Source: Burkholderiales bacterium
GTDB taxonomy: Bacteria; Pseudomonadota; Gammaproteobacteria; Burkholderiales; Casimicrobiaceae
Assembly (NCBI GenBank): GCA_025352105.1
Contig: JANXUB010000079.1
Coordinates: 1 to 40,811 of the forward strand
Direction: 5' to 3'
Length of the DNA: 40,811 nt
A program made the position numbers and the translations under genes. Below, in pieces: positions 25,402-33,288 of the stretch (positions are counted from its first letter, which is position 1; every line of letters starts with the position of its first letter). The notes beneath the pieces were generated by a model. That model saw nothing but the letters and a program-made list of their open reading frames with translations. It had not been told where the DNA came from and did not search any database.

Positions 25402-25473
25402 TTGTGGGAGGGGTTCCACCCCGATTTCGCAACTTTCGCGGCGATACTTTTCGGGGTGAAACCCCTCCCACAA
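25402..25473. repeat. REP-like inverted repeat between dppB and dppC
   Basis: Arms TTGTGGGAGGGGTTCCACCC (25402-) and its partner at 25451-25473 pair at 22 of 23 positions around a 26-base loop. It has the same design as the element at 904-963, with C/G exchanges on both arms that keep the pairing. It lies inside the operon. Confidence 0.85.
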
Positions 25474-25483
25474 GGGCATCGAA

Positions 25484-26365
25484 ATGAACGCGGTTTTCAA
25501 ACACGTCCTCAAAAACGGTGCGGTGCGCTTTGGCCTCATCGTGCTCTCGGTGCTGGTGATTCTCGCGATCCTTGCCCCGGTGCTCGGCACCGTCGACCCG
25601 GCATGGCTCGACGCAATCAACATGAACCAAAAGCCCATGACCACGGCCGACTGGACCGGGCCCGACAACAAGACCGCGCCGTACACGTTTTTGATGGGCA
25701 CCGACAGCTTCGGACGCGATGTCTACAGCCGCGTGATCTACGGCATTCGCGTGTCGCTCGTCGTCGGCGTCACGGTGGCTGTCGTGTCACTGATCTTCGG
25801 CACCTTTCTCGGGCTGATGGCGGGTTACTTTCGCCGCGTTGACGCGATCCTCATGCGCGTGATGGACGGCATGATGGCGATCCCCGGCATCCTGCTAGCG
25901 ATTGCACTGGTTGCCGCATGGGGCGCGAAGCTGTCGACGGTGATCATCGCGATTGCGGTGCCGGAGATCCCGCGCGTCACGCGGCTTGTGCGCGCGCTGG
26001 TGCTATCGATTCGTGAAGAGCCGTACATCGAAGCAGCGATTTCTGTTGGCACACCAACGTGGAAAATTCTGCTCAAACATGTGCTGCCCAATTCGGTTGC
26101 GCCCATGGTTGTGCAGGGCACGTATGTGTGCGCATCGGCGATTTTGCTGGAGGCAATTTTGAGTTTTCTCGGGCTAGGTTTGCCGAGTGAAATCCCGACG
26201 TGGGGCAACATCATGGCCGAAGCGCGTGTGGTCTTTTCTTCAGCACCGCACAACATGTGGTTCCCCGGAATTTTCCTCGCATTCACGGTGCTTGCGGTCA
26301 ACATGCTGGGTGACGGTTTGCGCGACACGCTTGATCCGAAATTCAACAAGCGTGGGCAAAAATGA
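25484..26365 (+). CDS. dppC: Dipeptide/oligopeptide ABC transporter permease, DppC type
   Basis: This is the second permease, with 293 residues. The N-terminal helix is followed by a periplasmic segment ending in FLMGTDSFGRDVYSRVIYG, the DppC/OppC hallmark. Membrane helices and the EAA loop (EAAISVGTPTWKILLKHVLPN) follow, and LSFLGLGLPSEIPTWGNIM is the typical C-terminal motif. It starts 11 bases after a palindromic repeat, and its stop overlaps the start of the fused ATPase gene as ATGA. Confidence 0.92.
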   Translation: MNAVFKHVLKNGAVRFGLIVLSVLVILAILAPVLGTVDPAWLDAINMNQKPMTTADWTGPDNKTAPYTFLMGTDSFGRDVYSRVIYGIRVSLVVGVTVAVVSLIFGTFLGLMAGYFRRVDAILMRVMDGMMAIPGILLAIALVAAWGAKLSTVIIAIAVPEIPRVTRLVRALVLSIREEPYIEAAISVGTPTWKILLKHVLPNSVAPMVVQGTYVCASAILLEAILSFLGLGLPSEIPTWGNIMAEARVVFSSAPHNMWFPGIFLAFTVLAVNMLGDGLRDTLDPKFNKRGQK

Positions 26366-28140
26366 CAACCCCTACGACGAGCGCCGTGCTGCCCCCCTCC
26401 CCCCTCGTGGGGGAGGGGCTGGGGGAGAGGGGGAGCTTGGACTCCGGAAATACGGTTGCTCCGCATTCCACCGTCCCCCTCTCCCCAACCCTCCCCCACG
26501 AGGGGGGAGGGGGTAAAGGCGCGGTTCTCTCCGTTCGCAACTTAAGCGTCGCACTACCCGTTGGCGCAGACCGCCCGTTCGCTGCCGATAACATCAGTTT
26601 CGACGTCAAAGCGGGGGAAATCCTTTGCCTGCTCGGTGAGTCTGGCTCCGGCAAGTCGATCATCTCGTTTGCAGTCATGGGCTTGTTGCCTGACAACGTG
26701 CGCGTGTCTGCCGGCGAGATTTTTTTGGGCGATGAAAATCTGTTGACCCTGTCACCCGCTGCATTGCGTGGCAAACGTGGCGACGACATCGCGATGGTTT
26801 TTCAGGAGCCAATGACCGCGCTGAATCCGGTCATGACTTGCGGTGACCAGCTTGACGAACTGCTCGCCGAGCACACGCAACTCTCTGCGGTTGAACGCAA
26901 AGCAAAAACGCTCGCGATGTTCGAAGCGGTCAAACTGCCAGAACCTGATCGCATCTTCACGAGCTACCCGCATCAGCTCTCGGGTGGCCAGCGCCAGCGC
27001 ATCATGATCGCGATGGCGCTCATTCTTGAGCCGAAACTTTTGATCGCCGACGAGCCCACAACAGCGCTCGATGTGACCACGCAAGCCGAAGTGCTGGCGC
27101 TAATCAAAACGCTGCAACGCGAACGCGGCACCGCAGTGCTTTTCATCACGCACGACATGGGCGTCGTTGCCGAAATTGCGGATCGCGTGGTCGTACTGCA
27201 AAACGGCAAGCAGGTTGAAGCAGGCAGCAAAGATCAAGTGCTGCGCCAGCCGCGTGAGGCGTACACGCAAATGCTCATCGCCTCCGTGCCCGGCACCGAA
27301 CCGCCCGCCGAGGGCATCGCTCACGACGGCACTGCGCTCTTGTCGGTAGTGGGTCTCGGCAAAACCTATTCCAGCGGCGGCTGGTTCCAGAAGAAACGTA
27401 CAACGGAGGCCGCGAAGGGAGTGAGCTTCACGCTGCATCCGGGTGAAACGGTGGGCATCGTCGGCGAATCGGGCTCCGGCAAGAGTACCGTTGCGCGCTG
27501 CATCACGCGGCTGATTGATCCCACCGTCGGCGACATGCAACTCGGCAGCACGCGCCTCGATGGTGTCTCGCGCGACAGCCTGAAGCTCGCGCGCAAACGC
27601 ATCCAGATTATTTTTCAGGATCCCTACCGCTCGCTCGACCCGAGACAGCGCGTGGGCGAAGCCATCATCGAAGGCCCGCTCAACTTCGGCGTTTCGCGCA
27701 CCTCCGCGATGGCGCGCGCCCGAGAGTTGATGAACCTCGTGCGCCTCTCGCCCGACGTTCTCTCGCGTTATCCCAATGAATTTTCCGGTGGACAACGCCA
27801 ACGCATCAGCATCGCGCGCGCGCTCGCGCTTGACCCCGAAGTTTTGATTTGCGACGAAGCTGTGTCAGCGCTTGATGTTTCTGTGCAGGCGCAAGTGCTC
27901 AAGCTGCTCGAAGAAATCCAGTCGCAACTCAATCTCGCGATTCTGTTCATTACGCACGACCTGCGCGTTGCCGCACAAATTTGTGATCGTGTGCTGGTGA
28001 TGCAGCGTGGGGAAGTGGTGGAGCAGGGGACCGCGCGGGATGTCTTCATCACACCGAAGCATGCCTACACGCAGAGGCTGCTAGCTAGCGCGCCGGGGCG
28101 CGGGTTTGAGTTTGCAACGCAGCATATCGCTGTCCCGTGA
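26362..28140 (+). CDS. Fused dipeptide ABC transporter ATPase (DppD-DppF type)
   Basis: Two complete ATPases are joined in one 592-residue chain, as in GsiA or YejF. Domain 1 has Walker A GESGSGKSIISF (about residue 93), signature LSGGQRQRIMIAMAL and Walker B LLIADEPTTALD. Domain 2 has Walker A GESGSGKSTVARC (about 368), signature FSGGQRQRISIARAL and Walker B LICDEAVSALD. The ATG overlaps the dppC stop, which makes it the likely real start. About 41 codons between residues 10 and 51 are encoded by a palindromic repeat and give the low-complexity segment PPSPLVGEGLGERG to PLSPTLPHEGGGG. Without this insert the N-terminus would run MTTPTTSAV into the normal ATPase strand VLSVRNLSVALP. The insert is not expected in relatives. 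Confidence 0.92.
   Translation: MTTPTTSAVLPPSPLVGEGLGERGSLDSGNTVAPHSTVPLSPTLPHEGGGGKGAVLSVRNLSVALPVGADRPFAADNISFDVKAGEILCLLGESGSGKSIISFAVMGLLPDNVRVSAGEIFLGDENLLTLSPAALRGKRGDDIAMVFQEPMTALNPVMTCGDQLDELLAEHTQLSAVERKAKTLAMFEAVKLPEPDRIFTSYPHQLSGGQRQRIMIAMALILEPKLLIADEPTTALDVTTQAEVLALIKTLQRERGTAVLFITHDMGVVAEIADRVVVLQNGKQVEAGSKDQVLRQPREAYTQMLIASVPGTEPPAEGIAHDGTALLSVVGLGKTYSSGGWFQKKRTTEAAKGVSFTLHPGETVGIVGESGSGKSTVARCITRLIDPTVGDMQLGSTRLDGVSRDSLKLARKRIQIIFQDPYRSLDPRQRVGEAIIEGPLNFGVSRTSAMARARELMNLVRLSPDVLSRYPNEFSGGQRQRISIARALALDPEVLICDEAVSALDVSVQAQVLKLLEEIQSQLNLAILFITHDLRVAAQICDRVLVMQRGEVVEQGTARDVFITPKHAYTQRLLASAPGRGFEFATQHIAVP
26391..26513. repeat. Translated CCCTCCCCC-family palindromic repeat
   Basis: The left arm CCCCCTCCCCCCTCGTGGGG (continuing to about 26432) is inverted at 26475-26513 (TCTCCCCAACCCTCCCCCAC, then GAGGGGGGAGGGGG). 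The arms are about 40 bases and nearly complementary, with a 42-base loop. The element length is about 123 bases, divisible by three, and it lies entirely inside the ATPase reading frame without a stop. It belongs to the same family as 19689-19838. Confidence 0.88.
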
Positions 28141-28201
28141 TTTCAGGCGGAACACAATCGATTCCTCCTCTTAATGGCCTGATTTTTACTGAATGATTAT
28201 T

Positions 28202-29521
28202 ATGAAAAACTTTTCCCATGCTTTGTGCGTTCTTGCACTGTTATCTTCTGGTGCAATCGTCGCGCAACCGATCGCTCCGTCTATCAGCGCCCCAGTGGAA
28301 TCAACCTTTCAGCGCGTACTTGCGACACCCGCTGTGAAAGCCGCGCTGGCCGCGATTGAGGCCGATGACGAGCGCACATTGCGCGATCAGATTGAGCTCA
28401 CTGAAATTCCGGCACCGCCGTTCAAAGAGGCCGTCCGCGCCGCCGAATTCGCAAAGCGATTGCGTGCGCTAGGTTTTGCCGATGCGAAGCTAGATGCGGA
28501 AGGCAATGTCATTGCTTTGCGTAAAGGTTCTGGCAATGGCCCAACGCTGGTGATCTCTGCTCACCTCGACACGGTGTTCCCCGAAGGCACGGATGTCAAG
28601 GTCAAGAAACAAGGCGAGCGTTACTACGCGCCTGGCATCGGTGACGATGGTCGCGGGCTTGCGGCCTTGCTCTCCGTCGTCCGCGCACTCAACACGACGC
28701 AAATCAAAACGGTCGGCGACGTGTGGTTTGTCGGTACCGTGGGTGAAGAAGAGTTGGGAGATCTGCGCGGCGTGAAGGCGCTGTTTCGCGATCATAAAAA
28801 CATCGATGGCTTCATCTCGCTCGACGGCCTCAGCATCGATCGGGTGGTGAACGCTGCTACCGGCAGCCGTCGCTTCAAAATCGCTTACGTCGGCCCCGGT
28901 GGCCACAGCTTCAGCGCGTTCGGCATGCCAAGCGCCACACACGCAATGGGACGTGCGATTGCAAAGATGGCCGACGTCGAAACACCTGTAGAGCCGAAGA
29001 CGACCTATACCGTCGGTACGGTGAAAGGCGGCACCTCTGTGAACGCCATCGCGGCAGACGCTGAAATCGGACTTGACATGCGCTCCAACAGCGCGCCTGA
29101 ACTTGCCAAGCTGGAAGAAAAAATGCTTGCCATTGCGCGCGCTGCGGCAGACGAAGAGAATGCCCGCTGGAAGCAGCCCGGCCGCGTGAAAGCAGAGATA
29201 AAACTCGTCGGCGACCGCCCGGCTGGTGCGCAAGCGCGTGACAGTCTCATCACGCAGGTGGGTGTGCGCGCTGCACAAGCGTTGGGCGTGAAGGACTTCT
29301 TCATTGGCGCGTCCAGTACTGACAGCAATACCCCGATTGCCCTAGGCGTGCCGGCAGTCACGCTGGGCGGCGGTGGCATCGGCGGCGGCGCGCATGCGCC
29401 ACTCGAGTGGTACTCGCCGCTCAACGCGTGGCGCGGGCCGCAGAATACTTTGCTGGCGATGCTGGCTTTGGTTGGTGTTGAGGGAGTCACTGAGCCGTTG
29501 CTTCCGAAGCGGGCCAAGTAG
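28202..29521 (+). CDS. Exported M20 family metallopeptidase
   Basis: This 439-residue zinc peptidase has a signal peptide (MKNFSHALCVLALLSSGAIVAQ), so it should act in the periplasm. M20 metal and catalytic motifs are visible: ISAHLDTVFPEGTD, then GIGDDGRGLAALL, then the glutamate pair GTVGEEELGDLRG, and a dimerisation-domain histidine in GPGGHSFSAFGMPS. The C-terminal metal histidine is in GGAHAPLEWYSP. It most resembles tripeptidase-T-like members. An upstream ATG at 28193 adds only three residues. Following a peptide importer by 61 bases, it may trim peptides before uptake; this link is inferred from position. Confidence 0.88.
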   Translation: MKNFSHALCVLALLSSGAIVAQPIAPSISAPVESTFQRVLATPAVKAALAAIEADDERTLRDQIELTEIPAPPFKEAVRAAEFAKRLRALGFADAKLDAEGNVIALRKGSGNGPTLVISAHLDTVFPEGTDVKVKKQGERYYAPGIGDDGRGLAALLSVVRALNTTQIKTVGDVWFVGTVGEEELGDLRGVKALFRDHKNIDGFISLDGLSIDRVVNAATGSRRFKIAYVGPGGHSFSAFGMPSATHAMGRAIAKMADVETPVEPKTTYTVGTVKGGTSVNAIAADAEIGLDMRSNSAPELAKLEEKMLAIARAAADEENARWKQPGRVKAEIKLVGDRPAGAQARDSLITQVGVRAAQALGVKDFFIGASSTDSNTPIALGVPAVTLGGGGIGGGAHAPLEWYSPLNAWRGPQNTLLAMLALVGVEGVTEPLLPKRAK

Positions 29522-29608
29522 CGCTGACTGGGTTCGCGCTGACCCATGCATTGATTCCAGGGCGCTTGGTGGCGCTAGGGATGCGCAGCATCGATCAAAA
29601 TTCTCGCC

Positions 29609-29710
29609 ATACCGGCGAGAGGCCGGTATCCACGCCCCCGGCCTCCACCGGGGCAGGCTCTAAGCAAAATCAACGACCGGCGTCGGGCGTGGGGCCCGTC
29701 CTTCGACGGG
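29609..29710. repeat. Cluster of three short hairpins
   Basis: Three perfect stems follow each other: ATACCGGC/GCCGGTAT (29609-29629), CCCCGG/CCGGGG (29636-29653) and CCCGTC/GACGGG with a CTTC loop (29695-29710). None has a T tract. They fill most of the gap between the exported peptidase and the LysE gene. Confidence 0.6.
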
Positions 29711-29799
29711 GTGGCGATGTTCTCAGCGTCTCTCTGGCGTCGACGCGTAGTTCGATATCCACCGAACGTTCACATGGAGCGGCAAGTTAGACTCTACGC

Positions 29800-30441
29800 A
29801 TGGTTGCAAGCCTAGTCTCCCTTGCGTTGCTCTACCTCGCGGCGCTCATCATTCCCGGCCCAAATTTGTTGCTGCTTACGCACACCGCCGCGTCTTCTTC
29901 GCGACGTGCGGCGCTGGGTGTTGCGTTCGGGATTGCGACTGGAACCTTTATGTGGGTCGCGGTTGCGGTGTTTGGTGTGCAGAGGATTTTTGATGCGCTT
30001 CCGGCGTTGCAGACAGGGTTGCGAGCGGTGGGTGGTTTGTATTTGCTTTATCTGGCGTTTTCCTTGTTTCGTTCGATGTGGATTGATCGAAGCTCCGTGA
30101 GCGACAAAAAGGAAGCGGCGCCGACACGAGCGGACGAAACCGGTCAACAGGCCTACTTCCGAAAAGGGCTGTTGACCAACTTAACAAACCCGAAGTCGCT
30201 TGCTTTTTGGACCAGCGTTGCTGTGGTGAGCCTTGATCCGAATGCTCCGCTGGCAACGCGAATTTCGGCCGTGATGATGGTGGGTTTGATGGGGCTTTTT
30301 TGGCACATCGGATTGGCGTATCTTTTCTCGACGCCCCCTGCGCAGCGCGCTTACCTGCGCGCGAAACCCGTGCTCTCGCTGATTACTGGCGTGGTGATGG
30401 GTGCGTTCGGAACACGGTTGTTGCTGGGCCTGCGCGGTTGA
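29800..30441 (+). CDS. LysE family amino acid/metabolite exporter
   Basis: This 213-residue inner-membrane exporter of the LysE/RhtB superfamily has about six hydrophobic segments. The family signature is visible near the N-terminus: LYLAALIIPGPNLLLLTHTA followed by ALGVAFGIATGTFMWV. The cytoplasmic loop holds KGLLTNLTNPKSLAFW, the second conserved motif. Such proteins export lysine, threonine, homoserine or related compounds; the substrate here is unknown. An MFS gene follows within a few bases, so the pair may be one unit. No adjacent LysR-type regulator was found. Confidence 0.9.
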   Translation: MVASLVSLALLYLAALIIPGPNLLLLTHTAASSSRRAALGVAFGIATGTFMWVAVAVFGVQRIFDALPALQTGLRAVGGLYLLYLAFSLFRSMWIDRSSVSDKKEAAPTRADETGQQAYFRKGLLTNLTNPKSLAFWTSVAVVSLDPNAPLATRISAVMMVGLMGLFWHIGLAYLFSTPPAQRAYLRAKPVLSLITGVVMGAFGTRLLLGLRG

Positions 30442-30445
30442 TGCT

Positions 30446-31729
30446 TTGAGCGACGCGACACGGAACCAACAGCCGACGAAGCCATCAACGTTAGCGCTCG
30501 CGTTTGCGCTGTCGCTTGGCGCTGCGGTGTCGCTCGGCATCACGCGATTCGCTTACGGTTTGTTGTTGCCGACGATGCGTTCGGACTTGAGCTGGTCGTA
30601 CACGTTTGCGGGCAGCATGAATACGTCGAACGCACTGGGTTATTTCGTCGGCGCGTTGATGACACCGTGGCTCATGCGTCGATTCAGTGCGGCGTCGGTG
30701 ATGGTGTGCGGCGCGTTGAGCGCCAGCGTGTTCATGGGATTGTGCGGATTTTTCACCGACGGCACGATGTTGCTCGTGCAACGCTGGGCGGCGGGCGTAG
30801 CGAGCGCAACCGTGTTTATCACGGGCGGGGTTCTTGCCGCGCGGTTGGGGGCGCTTGATGCGGATGCCGGTAGCAACCGCAGTTCGCTGCTGTTGGGTAT
30901 TTATTACGGAGGTTCGGGCATTGGCATTACGGCGTCTGCTTTGCTGGTGCCGTCGATACTTAGTGCAACGGATAACCATCAACGTTGGCTGGGCTTCGCG
31001 AACTGGGCATGGGCGTGGTGGGCGTTGGCACTCGTCTGCGTCGCGGCGAGTCTCGCGTTGATCTGGCCCGCGCGCGTCATGCGCCCTCTGGTGCTACCAG
31101 CGACGGCTTCGTCTTCCGAAAAATCGCATCTGCGCCTGTGTGACTTCACGTTCTCACTCGCGGGTTACACGATGTTTGGCGTGGGCTACATCGGTTACAT
31201 GACGTTTGTCATCGCGCTCTTGCGCGAGCAGGGCGCGAGTGCCGGGCAGGTCACGACGTTCTACGCGTTGCTCGGAGTGGCGTGCATGGCGTCCTCGCGC
31301 GTCTGGGCGGGATTGCTGGCGCGGCACAAGAGCGGTCGCGCGCTGGCCACGCTGAACGCTTTGCTGGGTGCGGCTACCATCCTGCCCGCGCTGACCAGCG
31401 CGTGGCCCGTGGTTCTGATCTCCGGCATCGTCTTCGGTGGTGTATTTCTCTCAGTCGTGGCCTCCACGACCGCGCTCGTTCGTCACAACTTGCCCGCGAG
31501 TGATTGGGTGAAAGGCATCAGCGCGTTTACGACGGTGTTTGCCGCGGGGCAGATCGTCGGGCCGGTCGTGGTTGGCTGGATTGCCGATGCTACGTCGGGA
31601 TCGTCGGTGACGGCGAATGTGTCAGGCTTGGCGGGCTTGCAGCGTGGGCTTGTGTTCTCGGCCATTGCACTGTGGCTAGGGGCGATTTTGGCGAGTCGGC
31701 AGCGGGCTTTGCCGACTATACGGTCATAA
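30446..31729 (+). CDS. MFS transporter, YbfB/YjiJ type
   Basis: This is a 12-helix major facilitator of about 427 residues. The segment LSLGAAVSLGITRFAYGLLLPTMRSDLSWSY is typical of the YbfB/YjiJ group, and GYFVGALMTPWLMRRF matches an MFS motif-A region. The starts offered are GTG 30401, which would overlap the LysE gene by 41 bases, or TTG 30446, just after its stop; I prefer TTG because the extra GTG residues are unlike a membrane protein N-terminus. Neither has a clear ribosome-binding site. Substrate is unknown. Confidence 0.85.
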   Translation: MSDATRNQQPTKPSTLALAFALSLGAAVSLGITRFAYGLLLPTMRSDLSWSYTFAGSMNTSNALGYFVGALMTPWLMRRFSAASVMVCGALSASVFMGLCGFFTDGTMLLVQRWAAGVASATVFITGGVLAARLGALDADAGSNRSSLLLGIYYGGSGIGITASALLVPSILSATDNHQRWLGFANWAWAWWALALVCVAASLALIWPARVMRPLVLPATASSSEKSHLRLCDFTFSLAGYTMFGVGYIGYMTFVIALLREQGASAGQVTTFYALLGVACMASSRVWAGLLARHKSGRALATLNALLGAATILPALTSAWPVVLISGIVFGGVFLSVVASTTALVRHNLPASDWVKGISAFTTVFAAGQIVGPVVVGWIADATSGSSVTANVSGLAGLQRGLVFSAIALWLGAILASRQRALPTIRS

Positions 31730-31899
31730 CTGCATTTCGTCGTGGTTGTTCGAAGGAAACGCTGATTTAATCGCCACCTCTTTGAGCCCCGGGGCCCACG
31801 CCCGACGCAAATCGCTGATTTTGCTGAGGACATGGCTATCGAGCATCAAAGTTATGGCAAAAAGCGTATTTGTACAGCGAAAAAAATTCGCGATGGTCA
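31730..31899. other. Intergenic start of an AT-richer accessory patch
   Basis: No gene is seen. The stretch holds a direct repeat CGCTGATTT (31760-31768 and 31813-31821) and a perfect palindrome GCCCCGGGGC (31786-31795). From about 31830 the composition becomes visibly AT-richer, which marks the edge of the patch containing the lipoprotein and C39 exporter remains. Confidence 0.4.
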
Positions 31900-32016
31900 A
31901 TGAGTGAAGCGCGAAAGGATGTAGATTTCATGGAACATTTCAAGTTGCTGCGCACCGGAAACGCCGAATTTTTTCCGGGATACTTCTACAACGAACGAGT
32001 TCGTACAAATGCTTAG
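31900..32016 (+). CDS. Possible small coupled ORF ahead of the ChaN-like gene
   Basis: A 38-codon frame (MSEARKDVDFMEHFKLLRTG, then NAEFFPGYFYNERVRTNA) ends eight bases inside the next gene's start. A second in-frame ATG at 31930 has AAAGGA at 31914-31919 upstream. The following gene lacks its own ribosome-binding site, so translational coupling through this frame is possible. It has no double-glycine leader and I do not recognise it; it may be chance. Confidence 0.3.
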   Translation: MSEARKDVDFMEHFKLLRTGNAEFFPGYFYNERVRTNA

Positions 32017-32887
32017 TCCTCGTAGCTTTGCGTATTCGGCAATCTTGCTCGCTTTGCCGCTCTTTTGCGGGTGCAGTCTATTTGAGGTTCGCACATCCCG
32101 CGTACTCACGACTAGTTGTGAACCGGTGGCAAACATTCGAGCCATTGCAAAGTCCAAGCTCGTATTTTTTGGCGAACTGCACGGCACGAATGAGGGGCCA
32201 ACGCTGGTTGGCGAGGTTGCGTGCGAAGCATCGCGTGACAGGTCTGTGATCGTTGCGCTTGAGTGGCCAATCAGTCTCCAGCTAAGGGTTGCGAGATATC
32301 TGCAAGGCAATGGTGAACCGCTGACCGTTGCAGACTTGCTTGAACATCCGTTCTGGAGAACAAAAGTGCAGGATGGGAGGTCGAGTGAGAGCATGCTGCG
32401 CCTTCTTGATCGCCTTCGGGCATTACGCTCGAACGGTGCTCACATCGCTGTCAGCTTATTTGATGATTCCTTAGAATCAAACTTGAAATTGGCTGAACGC
32501 GACTGCAGGTTTGCGGAGCGGCTTTTGGAACTGTATAGATCGGCGGCAAACGACACTCAAATCCTTGTCTTAACTGGAAATCTGCACTCCCGAGTAACGC
32601 GTGGTGTGCCTTGGAATGGTAACTTTGAATCAGCCGCATACTTGCTCCGTGCCCTCAATCCGCTTGCTTTGGATATGGGGCATCTTGGCGGCGCGGCATG
32701 GAGCTGCGGACGCGACCTCGAATGTTCTGCACATAAATTTAAAGCAAACTTAGACGATGGTTTTACGACGAGTAAACCGTCGCTTGTAGTTAATCGCGAT
32801 ATTGTTAACGGGCATCATGGCTTTTTTGTTGTGGGATCAATCTCCGCTTCGCCGCCTGCACTCCCGCCTGTTCCACAAAATCAATAA
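32009..32887 (+). CDS. ChaN/EreA-like (Tiki superfamily) putative lipoprotein
   Basis: This 292-residue protein starts with a lipoprotein-like signal (LLALPLFCGCSLF), suggesting attachment outside the inner membrane. Motifs of the ChaN/EreA-like fold are readable: LVFFGELHGTNEGPTLVGEV, then VIVALEWP, then HPFWRTKVQDGRSSESMLRL, then a conserved ILVLTGNLHSR. The paired Glu/His residues of these motifs are where relatives bind haem or carry out hydrolysis. The biochemical role is unknown. The coding sequence is visibly less GC-rich than its neighbours. A short hairpin ACGAAC/GTTCGT directly precedes the ATG. The damaged C39 exporter gene lies 82 bases downstream, and the two may once have been one unit. 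Confidence 0.75.
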   Translation: MLSPRSFAYSAILLALPLFCGCSLFEVRTSRVLTTSCEPVANIRAIAKSKLVFFGELHGTNEGPTLVGEVACEASRDRSVIVALEWPISLQLRVARYLQGNGEPLTVADLLEHPFWRTKVQDGRSSESMLRLLDRLRALRSNGAHIAVSLFDDSLESNLKLAERDCRFAERLLELYRSAANDTQILVLTGNLHSRVTRGVPWNGNFESAAYLLRALNPLALDMGHLGGAAWSCGRDLECSAHKFKANLDDGFTTSKPSLVVNRDIVNGHHGFFVVGSISASPPALPPVPQNQ

Positions 32888-33210
32888 CGACATTTGGCGG
32901 CGCGATTATGTCAGCCAAAATTCGATGGCCGACCCCAATGCTGGGCTTTCTGTTGATGCTTGACGATCCGTGAAATTGAGTTGCGTTACCGATGAAAAAT
33001 CTATTCACGACGTAAGACGCAAAGCCACTATGCAGCGTACGTTACTTCAATCTGAAGCAGCAGAGTGTGGTCTCGCATGTCTGTCCATGACACTTGCCGC
33101 GTACGGCGTCATGGCCGACCTTTCTGATCTACGGCGACGGTTCTCCACATCCCTAAGAGGAGTCAACCTTGCCCAGTTGATACATTTTGCCCAATCATTG
33201 GGGCTTGCTA

Positions 33211-33223
33211 GTGTAGTGTTGCA
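33211..33223 (+). repeat. IS630 left terminal inverted repeat
   Basis: GTGTAGTGTTGCA, the reverse complement of the right end at 34371-34383, directly follows the TA target duplicate. Confidence 0.93.
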
Positions 33224-33288
33224 CAATTGTTGCAACTTAAATAAGTGAGCGGAGTCATAGAAGTTAAGCGCGTTAACGATTGCTTCTT

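Noticed and set aside
26372..26554. Antisense frame across the translated repeat
   Set aside because: It arises from the palindrome itself, which reads open on both strands; no start signal.
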